64,000 nucleotides of DNA from Flavobacterium succinicans LMG 10402 (GCF_000611675.1 NZ_JATV01000015.1:1-64000); one strand, 5' to 3'; positions 37,724-47,191 are shown, counted from the first letter of the stretch. The notes: generated by a model not told the origin, from the letters alone. Numbers and translations: made by a program.

Positions 37724-39064
37724 AATAGCGTCCTAAACGTTTAAAAAAAAGAAAAGAAAAAGAGGGTAATTTTTGTATCTCAAATTAACTTTGAGTTGCA
37801 CAACAAAAAAGCCCTCTTCTATGGCAAATATAACTTTGTTTTCTCAAATAATTTCAAAATTAGATCGTTCAAAATTCAGCAAAATAGTTGCAAGGAAAGA
37901 AACCGACAAGCACAATAAAGGATTCAATAGTTGGAATCATTTAATTTCAATGCTTTTCTGCCAGTTCGCCAAGAGTCAATCTGTTCGAGATATAAGCAAC
38001 GGGCTTCGTTCGGCTACTGGGAACTTAAATCATCTTGGAATTAACAAAGCTCCCTCAAAATCTTCAATTAGTTATCAAAATAAAAATCGTTCACATGACC
38101 TCTTTAAAGAATATTATTTTGAATTGCTACAAAGTTTAGGACAGCATCCTAGATTTAAACAAGTGAAATTCAGAATAAAATCAAAGATTTTTTTATTAGA
38201 CTCAACTACCATCAGTTTATGCTTAAGTTTATTTGATTGGGCAAAATACAAGAGAGCCAAGGAGCTGTTAAAATGCATACACTGCTTGATTTTGATGGCA
38301 ATTTACCTGCTTACATCAATATTACCAACGGCAAAACAGCTGATAATAAGGGAGCTTACGACATTCCTCTTTTAAAGGGCAGTGTGATTGTTGCAGACCG
38401 ATTTTATAATGACTTTTCCCTTTTGAATATTTGGGACAGCAACGAGGTGTTTTTTGTAATTAGACATAAAGAGAATTTACAATTTACTACAGTGAAAGAA
38501 AATGAATTACCTGAAAATCGTCACGAACACATCATGAAAGACGAATTGATTGAATTAAAAAATGAGCCTTCAAAAAATAAATATCCAAAGAAATTAAGAC
38601 GGGTAGCGGTGTGGGATGAAGAAAATGGACAAGTTGTTGAACTTATTACAAACCAGTTTTATTGGTCTCCCAACACTATTGGGGAATTATATAAAAGCAG
38701 ATGGCAGGTAGAAATCTTTTTCAGAGATATAAAGCAGCTACTTCATATAAAATCGTTTATAGGAACATCCGAAAATGCTGTTATGATTCAAATTTGGACG
38801 GCTTTAATTACCATTCTCATTCTAAAAGCATTAAAAGCACAATCAAAATTTGATTGGTATTTATCCAATTTAGTAGCTTTCATACGATTGAATCTTTTCG
38901 TTAAAATTGACTTGCAAAAATGGTTAGATAAGCCATTTGAAGAACACATAGAGCCTCCTCCAAAAAACATACAAGGGGTTCTGTTTTAAAAAACGACCAT
39001 TTCTAAGGAGTAAACTCAATGAAATGGTCGGATTTTATATGATGTAATTTTATTTAGGACAGGA
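37724..39064 (+). mobile_element. IS4-family insertion sequence (DUF4372 type), about 1.34 kb, transposase frameshifted
   Basis: The element lies between two exact copies of TTGATGTAAACGC. Near its ends are short inverted repeats GTCCTAAA (37730-37737) and TTTAGGAC (39054-39061). The distances to the direct repeats differ by two bases, so the outermost ends are uncertain by a few bases. It carries one transposase gene, broken by a frameshift. It sits in the gap after the LytTR regulator and interrupts no gene. Confidence 0.85.
37821..38989 (+). pseudogene. IS4-family transposase with N-terminal DUF4372 domain, frameshifted
   Basis: The frame from ATG 37821 reads MANITLFSQIISKLDRSKFSK (DUF4372) and the first catalytic Asp in LLDSTTIS, then goes out of frame near 38261 (GCCAAGGAGCTG). 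Restoring one G after AAG gives AKGAVKMHTLLD and joins the second half, which starts at about 38262 in the other frame. That half holds the second Asp (VIVADRFYND) and the YREK-type motif YKSRWQVEIFFRDIK with the catalytic Glu. All three DDE residues are present, but the shift of -1 has no slippery heptamer, so I judge it a mutation. The joined protein would be about 390 aa. Confidence 0.9.
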
Positions 39065-39077
39065 TTGATGTAAACGC
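39065..39077. repeat. Right copy of 13-bp direct repeat flanking the IS
   Basis: This exact copy of 37711-37723 marks the right border of the insertion. Confidence 0.7.
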
Positions 39078-39180
39078 TAAGAAGTGCTTTCATGGCAAAA
39101 AAAAGGAGCCTCACGACAATCGCTTCCAAAAATCTTTATAACAAAAGTATTTTTACACCATCATTAACAAAGCAACTAAA

Positions 39181-39429
39181 ATGAGTATAGCAGCAAAAAA
39201 CCAATTTGAAATGAGACTTTTGAAACAACTTCTAACTATCAAACTAAATCCATGGATTGGAATTCTAGTTTCGTTACTGATCATAGTACCTAGTTTGTAT
39301 CAAATTTTAGACGATGTGACAGTTTTACGCAAAGAATATCTTTTTTTAGCGATAGGATTCCCTTTATATATTAAATCTCTAAAAAAATTATTTGATGATA
39401 TGCTACAAACACCAAATGATTTTTTGTAA
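39181..39429 (+). CDS. Small membrane protein of unknown function
   Basis: This 82-aa protein has two likely membrane helices (about residues 25-41, WIGILVSLLIIVPSLYQIL, and 53-66, YLFLAIGFPLYI) and basic ends. I recognise no family. It is a single-gene unit, with a strong terminator starting 24 bases after the stop. That and its plausible composition support it as real. Function unknown. Confidence 0.65.
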   Translation: MSIAAKNQFEMRLLKQLLTIKLNPWIGILVSLLIIVPSLYQILDDVTVLRKEYLFLAIGFPLYIKSLKKLFDDMLQTPNDFL

Positions 39430-39453
39430 TCACCAACATAAACTCCTATACAC

Positions 39454-39489
39454 AAGCCCTCTGTTAGTACTTTAGCAGAGGGCTTTTTA
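39454..39489 (+). terminator. Terminator after the small membrane protein gene
   Basis: AAGCCCTCTG (39454-39463) pairs perfectly with CAGAGGGCTT (39477-39486), followed by T3-T5. Confidence 0.88.
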
Positions 39490-39580
39490 ATTTATTTAAA
39501 AAAAACATCATAAATTGTAACTTTTAAACCACTCTTACCGTATAAGATTTGTACACTTAAACAATAAGGAGACAAATACC

Positions 39581-40444
39581 ATGAGACAACTTAAAATCAC
39601 CAAGCAGGTAACCAATCGTGAAACTGCATCATTAGACAAGTACTTACAAGAAATAGGAAAGGTAGACTTAATTACTGCCGATGAAGAAGTAGAATTAGCA
39701 CAACGTATAAAAGCCGGTGATCAAAGAGCCTTAGAAAAACTAACTAAAGCTAATTTACGTTTCGTAGTCTCTGTTGCCAAACAATATCAAAATCAAGGAC
39801 TAACGTTGCCCGATTTGATCAATGAAGGAAACTTAGGATTGATTAAAGCAGCACAACGTTTTGATGAAACTCGTGGTTTCAAATTCATTTCGTATGCAGT
39901 ATGGTGGATTCGTCAATCAATCCTTCAAGCTTTAGCAGAACAATCTCGTATCGTTCGTTTACCTTTGAACAAAATTGGTTCTATCAATAAAATCAACAAA
40001 ATGTACGCCTTATTAGAGCAATCTAATGAGCGCCCACCTTCTGCAGAAGAAATTGCAAAAGAGTTAGACATGACTGTAAATGATGTAAAAGAGTCTATGA
40101 AAAACTCTGGTCGTCACTTATCGATGGATGCCCCTTTAGTTGAAGGAGAAGATTCTAACCTTTATGATGTTTTACGTTCAGGAGAATCTCCAAACCCAGA
40201 TAGAGAATTAATTCACGAATCATTACGTACGGAAATTGAGCGTTCTTTAGAAACGCTTACTCCAAGAGAAGCAGATGTAGTTCGTTTGTATTTTGGTTTA
40301 GGTGATCAACACCCAATGACTTTAGAAGAAATTGGTGAAACATTTGACTTAACTCGTGAGCGTGTGCGTCAAATTAAAGAAAAAGCTATCCGTAGATTAA
40401 AACACACTTCTAGAAGTAAAATCTTAAAAACCTATTTAGGATAA
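39581..40444 (+). CDS. rpoD: Primary sigma factor RpoD (sigma-70 family)
   Basis: This 287-aa protein is the Bacteroidota housekeeping sigma factor. It lacks region 1.1 and begins with region 1.2 ([16 protein letters not shown]). Region 2 has [33 protein letters not shown] and [10 protein letters not shown]. Region 3 and region 4.2 ([27 protein letters not shown]) are intact. It recognises the -33 TTG / -7 TAnnTTTG promoters seen through this window. It is followed by two terminator-like hairpins. Confidence 0.97.
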   Translation: MRQLKITKQVTNRETASLDKYLQEIGKVDLITADEEVELAQRIKAGDQRALEKLTKANLRFVVSVAKQYQNQGLTLPDLINEGNLGLIKAAQRFDETRGFKFISYAVWWIRQSILQALAEQSRIVRLPLNKIGSINKINKMYALLEQSNERPPSAEEIAKELDMTVNDVKESMKNSGRHLSMDAPLVEGEDSNLYDVLRSGESPNPDRELIHESLRTEIERSLETLTPREADVVRLYFGLGDQHPMTLEEIGETFDLTRERVRQIKEKAIRRLKHTSRSKILKTYLG

Positions 40445-40564
40445 ATTCCAAAAAGTAAATTCCAAATCCAAATTTTATTATTTTTGGCGTTTAGAATTTC
40501 AAAAAAATGGAATTTTAAAAGTAACGACGGTCTGATTAACTGTTCGTTTTTTGATTGATGATTG

Positions 40565-40660
40565 AAAACTCCGGCTGATTACCGGAGTTTTGTTTTTTGC
40601 AGGGCAAACAAAACTCCAGTCAATTCGCTTCGCTCGGGTATCCGGAGTTTTGTTTTTTTT
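40565..40660. repeat. Two related terminator-like hairpins after rpoD
   Basis: The first is the perfect stem AAAACTCCGG (40565-40574) / CCGGAGTTTT (40582-40591) with T-rich tail. The second reuses the same arms: AAACTCC (40611-40617) with CCGGAGTTTT (40642-40651), around a loop containing CGCTTCGCTCGGG. It is followed by T9. Both could terminate rpoD; together they look like a duplication. Confidence 0.75.
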
Positions 40661-40787
40661 ATAAACACTCCACATATTTTTTTTTTTGAAACCAAGAGAA
40701 AAATCTTGAAAACGACTATCATTCAATGATTGCGAAATGGCTTTGATTTCAGAAAAAAATCTTTGCGAACTATGCGATTAAAAAAAT

Positions 40788-40795
40788 TATATTTG
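40788..40795 (+). promoter_or_regulatory. Bacteroidota -7 element of rpe
   Basis: TATATTTG is an exact TAnnTTTG match 23 bases before ATG 40819. A TTTG at 40762-40765 could act as -33 with a slightly long 22-base spacing. Confidence 0.65.
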
Positions 40796-40818
40796 CAAAA
40801 AAATAACACAACACAACA

Positions 40819-41484
40819 ATGAGTAAAAACACCCTTATAGCGCCTTCGGTTCTTGCAGCCGATTTTGCTAACTTACAGCGTGATATCGAAATGATTAATG
40901 CAAGCCAAGCTGATTGGTTTCATATTGACATCATGGATGGCGTTTTTGTACCCAACATTTCGTTTGGTATGCCAGTTCTTGAGGCTATCGCAAAACACGC
41001 CACTAAAACAATTGATGTCCATTTGATGATTGTAGACCCAGATCGTTACATCAAAACTTTTGCTGAACTTGGGGCCAATGTATTAACGGTTCACTACGAA
41101 GCTTGTAATCATCTTCACCGTACCTTACAAGCTATTAAAGCTGAAGGGATGCTAGCTGGTGTAGCGATTAATCCACATACCTCTATCGATTTATTAGAAG
41201 ACGTGATAAATGATATCGATTTGGTTTGTATTATGAGTGTAAATCCAGGATTTGGAGGACAATCCTTTATTGAAAATACCTATACTAAAGTAAGTAAACT
41301 AAAAGATTTGATTATAAAAAAAGGCGCCAACACCATCATCGAAATTGACGGTGGAGTAACGAACAAAAACGCAAAACAATTAGCAGAAGCCGGAGCCGAT
41401 GTATTGGTTGCAGGAAGTTTTGTTTTTAAAGCCAACAACCCAACAGAAACTATCGCTGATTTAAAGACCATCACGGCTTTTTAA
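40819..41484 (+). CDS. rpe: Ribulose-phosphate 3-epimerase
   Basis: This 221-aa TIM-barrel enzyme interconverts ribulose-5-phosphate and xylulose-5-phosphate in the pentose-phosphate pathway. APSVLAADFANL, the metal-binding WFHIDIMDGVFVPN with its His and Asp, VHLMI, VNPGFGGQ and the phosphate-binding EIDGGV and GADVLVAGSFVF are all in place. It has its own promoter and a bidirectional terminator. Confidence 0.97.
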   Translation: MSKNTLIAPSVLAADFANLQRDIEMINASQADWFHIDIMDGVFVPNISFGMPVLEAIAKHATKTIDVHLMIVDPDRYIKTFAELGANVLTVHYEACNHLHRTLQAIKAEGMLAGVAINPHTSIDLLEDVINDIDLVCIMSVNPGFGGQSFIENTYTKVSKLKDLIIKKGANTIIEIDGGVTNKNAKQLAEAGADVLVAGSFVFKANNPTETIADLKTITAF

Positions 41485-41504
41485 ATCAAAAAACAGTTGT
41501 AATC

Positions 41505-41545
41505 AAAAGGCTGTAACCTATGTTTTAGGATACAGCCTTTTGTTT
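41505..41545. terminator. Bidirectional terminator between rpe and the CBS gene
   Basis: The 11-bp stem AAAAGGCTGTA (41505-41515) / TACAGCCTTTT (41531-41541) carries flanking A and T tracts, between convergent genes. Confidence 0.85.
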
Positions 41546-41546
41546 A

Positions 41547-41966
41547 TTAATGCAGATCAATTAAATACTGGATTAAATCAGTTGTTGTGACTATTCCAAC
41601 CAACAATTCTCCTTCACATACAGGTAACGCGTGAAAATCATTGTGGGTTAATATTTCGGCGGCTTCCTTAATGGAGGTTTCAGGTGATATTGTTGTGACT
41701 TTTTTAACCATAACTTGCTCAACTGAAAACATATTATAAACGGTGGTATCCACCACTTCCTCATCATCGTCAATAGCATCTGCAAAAGAAATTCGAAGCA
41801 AATCCGTATAACTTAATATACCTAAAATTTTATTACCTCTAACAACGGGTATATGACGAATTTTATGATGTTTGAACAAACTTTCAGCTTTAGTTAAATC
41901 ATCCGACAAGTGAAGCTTAACCAAATTTTTGGACATAATTTTTGAAACGGGGACAGTATTTTTCAT
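41547..41966 (-). CDS. CBS-domain protein
   Basis: The protein is about 139 aa from ATG 41966 and consists of two CBS motifs (about residues 10-60 and 78-137: KIMSKNLVKLHLSDDL, HKIRHIPVVRGNKILGI, VTTISPETSIKEAAEIL, HALPVCEGELLVGIVTTTDLI). Such a Bateman module usually binds adenosyl nucleotides. An earlier TTG start at 41990 is excluded because it falls in the -7 element TAAATTTG. No attached catalytic domain is present; the partner is unknown. Confidence 0.92.
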   Translation of the reverse strand: MKNTVPVSKIMSKNLVKLHLSDDLTKAESLFKHHKIRHIPVVRGNKILGILSYTDLLRISFADAIDDDEEVVDTTVYNMFSVEQVMVKKVTTISPETSIKEAAEILTHNDFHALPVCEGELLVGIVTTTDLIQYLIDLH

Positions 41967-41987
41967 AATCCTAACTTTTACTATTCT

Positions 41988-41995
41988 CAAATTTA
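41988..41995 (-). promoter_or_regulatory. Bacteroidota -7 element of the CBS gene
   Basis: Minus-strand TAAATTTG matches TAnnTTTG, 21 bases before ATG 41966, and fixes that start. Confidence 0.6.
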
Positions 41996-42090
41996 TAGTA
42001 AAAAAAAATCAAAAATCCTGATGATTATCAGACGAGAAGTCAATTGTTTTACTTAAATTATCGTGATTAAGATTTTTGCTAAAAATTTTT

Positions 42091-42900
42091 CTAGGCTATA
42101 AAATACTTTTCATTATAATTTATCATTCGTTTAACGTGTCCGTATAAGGTGGGATGATTTTTTTCAAAATCTTTAGGGGTTTCAAAAAAATGTTCAAGTA
42201 GAACAGAAATGAACTCGAATTGATTCTCATAAGCATACTTTCGAAAATAAGCCTTATCATTAATTGCTTGAATCAAATGTGGTGTTTTAAAAATAGTGAG
42301 TATCGCTTCAAATTCATCTTGAAAAATAACCGAGTTGACATCGTTTTTCTTTAAACAATGAAAATGCAATACATGAGTAAATTCATGTAATCCCAAATTT
42401 ATATTATCCGAAGCTACTCCATGTCCCGACAAAAAATCTGTCCAAGAAAAAACAACAGTCTTCATTCTAGGATTAAACTCTCCCTTGTGATACAAATCGT
42501 TTAAAGTAGAATAATACACCGTTGGGTAAACAAGAATTTTATGAAACAAATCACTTAAATAATGCCTCATCCCAAACGTCAACATCACATAAGTTCCAGC
42601 AACAAGTAACCGCATTTCTTCGGTGATGTTTATTTCGTGTCCAATAAATTCATACTTTTCAATAAACTTATTTATTCTGTGTTCAAAAACCCGTTTCTTG
42701 CTAGGGGATAACCTAACATAGAAAGGGAAATTTAGACTTAAAAAACTTCTTTGCTCCTCAGCAATAGGCGTTGGAAACAAATGCCAATGGACTAGCAATG
42801 GTTTATTATAAAAAAACACATAAATTGGCTCAAGGATGCTAAAGAAAACAAATACCAATCCGATAAATCCAAGTAAAATTTGCACTAAAAAAATTCCCAT
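42091..42900 (-). CDS. Zinc-dependent peptidase of the MtfA (M90) family
   Basis: This 269-aa protein has an N-terminal membrane segment (about residues 5-28) followed by a soluble metallopeptidase domain. The zinc motif HEFTHVLHFH (HExxH, near residue 168) sits in the M90/DUF980 context LGLHEFTHVLHF, with a later Glu-containing segment (DEFEAI). In Escherichia coli MtfA is an aminopeptidase that affects glucose uptake through Mlc, but no Mlc link can be assumed here. It follows the CBS gene region on the same strand and has no visible promoter match. Confidence 0.88.
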   Translation of the reverse strand: MGIFLVQILLGFIGLVFVFFSILEPIYVFFYNKPLLVHWHLFPTPIAEEQRSFLSLNFPFYVRLSPSKKRVFEHRINKFIEKYEFIGHEINITEEMRLLVAGTYVMLTFGMRHYLSDLFHKILVYPTVYYSTLNDLYHKGEFNPRMKTVVFSWTDFLSGHGVASDNINLGLHEFTHVLHFHCLKKNDVNSVIFQDEFEAILTIFKTPHLIQAINDKAYFRKYAYENQFEFISVLLEHFFETPKDFEKNHPTLYGHVKRMINYNEKYFIA

Positions 42901-42980
42901 TTCTTAATTGTATCTATGTTTACAAAAAAAAATATTTCATAAAAAAAGGACAAGAAACATACATTCCTCATCCTTTGTTG

Positions 42981-43054
42981 TGACCACGGCAGGGTTCGAA
43001 CCTGCAACCCTCAGAGTCGAAATCTGATATTCTATCCAGTTGAACTACGCAGTC
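42981..43054 (-). tRNA. tRNA-Arg (anticodon TCG)
   Basis: The 74-base cloverleaf reads on the minus strand: acceptor GACTGCG / CGTGGTC with two wobble pairs, D arm GTTC/GAAT with GG in the loop, anticodon stem TCAGA/TCTGA with loop TTTCGAC, and T arm GCAGG-TTCGAAC-CCTGC. The anticodon TCG is at 43018-43020. CCA is not encoded and must be added after transcription. Confidence 0.95.
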
Positions 43055-43116
43055 TTACCTTACCAAATTAATTTTTTAAAATTCCAAGTTGAAAAAACTT
43101 AGCGTTCATTAAAAAA

Positions 43117-43566
43117 TTAAGACAATAATTTTTTTACAATTGTTGATATTGTTTTTCCATCAGCTTTCCCCGCTAATGCTCCAGAAGCCAATCCCATTAC
43201 TTTGCCCATAGCTGCCATTCCAGAAGCATCATTATCAGCAATGATTTTAGCCACCACAGCTTCTACTTCAGCTTCACTCAATTGTGCTGGTAAAAACTTC
43301 TCGATTACAGCCGCTTGTAACAACTCTGGTTCAGCCAAATCAGGTCTTCCTTGTTGCGTGTAAATAGCCGCACTATCTTTTCTTTGTTTTACCAAACGTT
43401 GCAACAATTTAATTTCTTCTTCTTCGGAAATTTCTTCTTTAGCACCACTTTCAGTTTGCGCTAAAAGTATTGCAGATTTCACTGCTCTTAAAGCTTCCAA
43501 AGCCATAGTGTCTTTTGCTCTCATGGCGGTTTTAATATCGTCCATGATACGTACTGATAAACTCAT
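43117..43566 (-). CDS. yqeY: GatB/YqeY domain-containing protein
   Basis: This 149-aa protein has the YqeY (GatB tail-like) helical fold. MSLSVRIMDDIKTAMRAKDTMALEALRAVKSAILL starts the first helix pair, followed by RQRKDSAAIYTQQGRPDLAEPE and the C-terminal MGKVMGLASGALAGKADGKTIS. The family resembles the tRNA-binding tail of GatB; its function as a free protein is not settled. It is downstream of the ftsZ terminator but has its own promoter. Start ATG 43566. Confidence 0.92.
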   Translation of the reverse strand: MSLSVRIMDDIKTAMRAKDTMALEALRAVKSAILLAQTESGAKEEISEEEEIKLLQRLVKQRKDSAAIYTQQGRPDLAEPELLQAAVIEKFLPAQLSEAEVEAVVAKIIADNDASGMAAMGKVMGLASGALAGKADGKTISTIVKKLLS

Positions 43567-43642
43567 TGTATCGTTATTTTAAGTATTTGTAATTCCTAAC
43601 CTGCTATTACGCTTTTCTTGAAAAGCAATCATTAAAGCGTTG

Positions 43643-43673
43643 CAAATTTAGAACAATTTAATGGCAATAACAA
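43643..43673 (-). promoter_or_regulatory. Promoter of yqeY (-33 TTG, -7 TAAATTTG)
   Basis: On the minus strand TTG (43673-43671) and TAAATTTG (43650-43643) are 20 bases apart, giving a leader of about 70 bases before ATG 43566. Confidence 0.65.
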
Positions 43674-43711
43674 CTCTTAACCCTAACGCGAAAATAATAG
43701 TTTGTCCATAA

Positions 43712-43740
43712 AAAAGCCTGAAAATATCAGGCTTTTTTTA
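43712..43740 (-). terminator. Terminator after ftsZ, end of the dcw cluster
   Basis: AAAAGCCTG (43712-43720) pairs with CAGGCTTTT (43728-43736), with A and T tracts on either side. It separates ftsZ from yqeY. Confidence 0.88.
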
Positions 43741-43761
43741 TGATATATTCTAGAATTATAC

Positions 43762-45714
43762 TTAATCTACATTGTCATGCAAATAAGAATTATTAGAACG
43801 AAATTGCAAATCATTATTACTATCCGTACTCACAGACACTCTTGAAGTTGTATTTACCGCTTGTGTATTAGTCAATTCAACTCCTAGACGTTTATAAGCA
43901 GGTTCACGCTCTAATTCATCAATCCGAGTTACATTATTGTGAAACTTATAATTGAATTCTTTTAATTTCTTTCTTCGCTCTTCTGCTCTAAAACGTAAAG
44001 TTTCTTCAATGGTCATATCCATTGGAGATATAGCTTCAGCAGGCATAGCATGTGGCTCAACAGAAGGCACTTGCTTCATTGTAATATTCAATTCAGCTGG
44101 GACTTCTTCTTCTTTTTTGGCTACTGGTTTTGACTGTAGAAAATCATTTTCTACTTCCATATACTCCTCCAAAGAATATCTTACAACGCCATTATCTGAT
44201 AATTCAGTAACTGGAACAAATTGAACTGGTTGTACAACATGAATATCATTGGCTTCGTTTGTCAATTCAAAAATTAATTTCTCCTCCACTTTCGGTGCAA
44301 CAGGCGCTACAAAAGCAGGCTTAGAAGCTACAGGCAAATCAAAAGAAAAGGCTGTTTGAGAATCCTCCGCTGCTGTTTTTGCTGCAGGTAATTGCACTTC
44401 TTCTTTAGAAGGTAGGGCAATAGTAAAATCCAAATCTTCTATTGGTGAAACAATTTCAAAAGTAACATCTAAATTTTTGATAAATTCAGACATAACCATC
44501 AACTCATCATTATTAATAGCTGGTTTTGCAACCTCAAAAACAACCGGTTCTTCTTCCTCGATTTCCTCTTCTAATTCAAAAACTACACGCTCATTTGACT
44601 CCTCTTTACTCGTTTCATTACTATTAAAACTGGTAACTGGCGTACTAATTAAATTATGAACACTTCGTTGCTCTTCTTCAAGTGTATGGATGATTTTTTT
44701 TGGCTCAGTATTTACAATTTCATTTTGCTGTTCTACGTCAAATCCAGTGGCAATAATAGTCACCGAAATGGCATCCCCTAACAAATCATCTTCACCCACA
44801 CCCATGATAATATTGGCATTATGACCTGCTTCATTTTGAATATGATCATTAATTTCACCAATCTCATCAATAGTTATTTCGTTAGCACCAGAAACGATAA
44901 GCAACAATACATTTTTGGCACCCGTAATTTTATTATCATTTAATAGCGGCGAATCCAAAGCAGAAACAATAGCTTCTTTCGCTCGGTTTTCACCCGACGC
45001 ATTCGCTGACCCCATAATAGCCGTTCCACTATTATAAAGTACCGTTTTGGCATCGCGTAAATCGATATTTTGTGTATAATGATGCGTAATTACCTCGGCT
45101 ATACCTCTAGAAGCAGTTGCTAAAACCTCATCAGCTTTAGAAAAACCAGCTTTGAAACCTAAATTACCATAAACTTCTCTTAGTTTATTGTTGTTAATTA
45201 CGATTAAAGAATCCACTTGTCTACGCAATTTTTCGATACCAATAATCGCTTGCTCTTGACGTATTTTACCTTCGAATAAGAACGGTAAAGTTACAATTCC
45301 AACCGTCAGGATATCTCTTTCTTTAGCCAGCTGCGCAATTACGGGAGCGGCTCCAGTTCCGGTACCTCCACCCATACCCGCAGTGATAAACACCATTTTG
45401 GTATTACTGTCTAACATTTTTTCGATATCACCAATACTCTCAATGGCAGATTGATGTCCTACATCAGGGTTTGCACCAGCGCCTAAACCTTCTGTTAAAT
45501 GTACTCCCAATTGAATTTTATTGGGAACTGGGCTGTTTTGTAGGGCTTGAGAATCGGTGTTACAAACGATAAAATCCACACCGTTAATTCCTTGTTTAAA
45601 CATGTGATTTATGGCATTACTACCACCACCACCTACGCCAATAACTTTAATTACATTTGATTGGTTTTTTGGCAAATCAAATGAAATGCTTCCAAATTCT
45701 GAGTTGCTTGTCAT
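43762..45714 (-). CDS. ftsZ: Cell division protein FtsZ
   Basis: This 650-aa tubulin-like GTPase polymerises into the division ring. The GTP-binding signature GGGTGTGAAPVIA (near residue 110) and the T7-loop segment near residue 210 (GFSKADEVLATASRGIAEVI) are clear. About 320 residues of low-complexity Glu/Val-rich linker follow the GTPase core, far longer than in Escherichia coli (383 aa in all). The short conserved tail YKRLGVELTN lies about 40 residues before the C-terminus. I chose ATG 45714 (MTSNSEFGSISFDLP), as the longer TTG/ATG extension is unlike the family. It is the last gene of the dcw cluster. Confidence 0.97.
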   Translation of the reverse strand: MTSNSEFGSISFDLPKNQSNVIKVIGVGGGGSNAINHMFKQGINGVDFIVCNTDSQALQNSPVPNKIQLGVHLTEGLGAGANPDVGHQSAIESIGDIEKMLDSNTKMVFITAGMGGGTGTGAAPVIAQLAKERDILTVGIVTLPFLFEGKIRQEQAIIGIEKLRRQVDSLIVINNNKLREVYGNLGFKAGFSKADEVLATASRGIAEVITHHYTQNIDLRDAKTVLYNSGTAIMGSANASGENRAKEAIVSALDSPLLNDNKITGAKNVLLLIVSGANEITIDEIGEINDHIQNEAGHNANIIMGVGEDDLLGDAISVTIIATGFDVEQQNEIVNTEPKKIIHTLEEEQRSVHNLISTPVTSFNSNETSKEESNERVVFELEEEIEEEEPVVFEVAKPAINNDELMVMSEFIKNLDVTFEIVSPIEDLDFTIALPSKEEVQLPAAKTAAEDSQTAFSFDLPVASKPAFVAPVAPKVEEKLIFELTNEANDIHVVQPVQFVPVTELSDNGVVRYSLEEYMEVENDFLQSKPVAKKEEEVPAELNITMKQVPSVEPHAMPAEAISPMDMTIEETLRFRAEERRKKLKEFNYKFHNNVTRIDELEREPAYKRLGVELTNTQAVNTTSRVSVSTDSNNDLQFRSNNSYLHDNVD

Positions 45715-45793
45715 CTTATTGGGTTTTTGATATTCTATTTTTATTTTTAGCTCTTTTGCTTGGGGCAAAAAAGGAGGAAATCTGACTCTTTAA

Positions 45794-47191
45794 TTATTCT
45801 GCGTTTTCTAAGAACTCCTTTATTTTATCGACATATTTGTCTAAAAATGATCTTCTGATTTTGTTTTCAGTGGATTCACCATTTGGAATATGTTTTTCTT
45901 GTTGTGGTTTGGTCTCAATTTGAGCAATCTCATCAACAATTGGAACTGAAAGCACTTCTGGCGCCGGTTCTCTGTAAACAGGAATTCTATCAATACTTGG
46001 TGCTTTTTCAATTTTAACGGCGCTTTGCGATTTTTTCTCAATGCTGTTCATGACCAATCCCACGGCGGTTGCGTACAAAGGGCTAGAAATTTCCTCATCT
46101 GAGTTACCCGCTAAATGTTCATTTGGATACCCAATTCTAGTATCAATACCTGTAATATATTCTACTAACTGCTTGATATGCTTTAATTGTGCACCACCTC
46201 CGGTTAATACAATACCAGCAATTAATTTTTTACGAGGATCTTCGTGTCCATATAATTTAATCTCAGCGAAAACTTGTTCAATGATTTCTACTACACGAGC
46301 ATGAATGATTTTTGACAAGTTTTTCAACGAAATTTCTTTAGGCTCTCTACCTCGTATTCCAGGAATAGAAACAATTTCGTTGTCTTTATTTTCACCTGGC
46401 CAAGCGGATCCAAACTTCACTTTCAACAATTCGGCTTGTTTCTCTACGATAGAACAGCCCTCTTTAATGTCTTCTGTGATTACATTCCCACCAAATGGAA
46501 TAACAGCAGTGTGTCTGATAATACCATCTTTAAAAATGGCTAAATCTGTGGTTCCCCCACCGATATCAATCAATGCAACACCTGCTTCTTTTTCTTCTTG
46601 ACTCAAAACAGCATCGGAAGAAGCCAAAGGTTCCAATGTTAACCCTGATAATTCGATACCTGAACTTTGTATACATCTCCCTACGTTACGTATAGACGAA
46701 GCTTGTCCCACTACGATATGAAAACTACTTTCCAATCTACCTCCATACATTCCAACGGGCTCTTTGATATCGGATTGTCCGTCAATTTTAAATTCTTGAG
46801 GCAAAACATGAATAATCTCTTCACCCGGAAGCATGGCTAATTTATGCACTTGACTAATGAGTAAATCAATATCACAGTCTCCAATAACTTCCTCTGGATT
46901 ATTTCTGCTGATATAGTCACTATGTTGAATACTACGAATGTGTTGACCGGCAATACCTACCACCACATCTTTAATTTTATAACCTGAATTATTTTCGGCT
47001 TCAAGAATAGCTTGTTGAATGGATTGTATCGTTTGGGTAATATTATTTACTACACCACGAGCCACACCGAGGCTTTTGGACTTACCAACTCCCAAAATTT
47101 CCAATTTTCCATATTCATTTCGCTTGCCAATCATGGCAACTATTTTGGTTGTTCCAATATCTAGACCTACCGCAATATTCTCTTTTTCCAT
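45794..47191 (-). CDS. ftsA: Cell division protein FtsA
   Basis: This 465-aa actin-like ATPase tethers FtsZ to the membrane. AVGLDIGTTKIVAMIG (phosphate 1), ALIDIGGGTTDLAIF (phosphate 2) and GIVLTGGGAQLKHI (adenosine) motifs are present. A 1C-type insert and a C-terminal amphipathic helix (SFLDKYVDKIKEFLEN) for membrane anchoring are visible. It begins 6 bases after ftsQ and precedes ftsZ. Confidence 0.97.
   Translation of the reverse strand: MEKENIAVGLDIGTTKIVAMIGKRNEYGKLEILGVGKSKSLGVARGVVNNITQTIQSIQQAILEAENNSGYKIKDVVVGIAGQHIRSIQHSDYISRNNPEEVIGDCDIDLLISQVHKLAMLPGEEIIHVLPQEFKIDGQSDIKEPVGMYGGRLESSFHIVVGQASSIRNVGRCIQSSGIELSGLTLEPLASSDAVLSQEEKEAGVALIDIGGGTTDLAIFKDGIIRHTAVIPFGGNVITEDIKEGCSIVEKQAELLKVKFGSAWPGENKDNEIVSIPGIRGREPKEISLKNLSKIIHARVVEIIEQVFAEIKLYGHEDPRKKLIAGIVLTGGGAQLKHIKQLVEYITGIDTRIGYPNEHLAGNSDEEISSPLYATAVGLVMNSIEKKSQSAVKIEKAPSIDRIPVYREPAPEVLSVPIVDEIAQIETKPQQEKHIPNGESTENKIRRSFLDKYVDKIKEFLENAE

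Larger units (their letters stand above)
40445..40818. other. Intergenic region between rpoD and rpe
   Basis: These 374 bases contain A+T-rich simple sequence (AATTCCAAA-like repeats), two related hairpins at 40565-40660, and the rpe promoter. A 75-codon minus-strand frame at 40499-40726 runs across the hairpins and is not credible as a gene. Confidence 0.6.

Noticed and set aside
38255..38265. Programmed -1 frameshift in the IS4 transposase
   Set aside because: No slippery A6G or similar heptamer at the junction; IS4 transposases are normally read in one frame, so a mutation is simpler.
40499..40726. Minus-strand 75-codon frame after rpoD
   Set aside because: It runs through two terminator-like hairpins and simple sequence; not credible as a protein.
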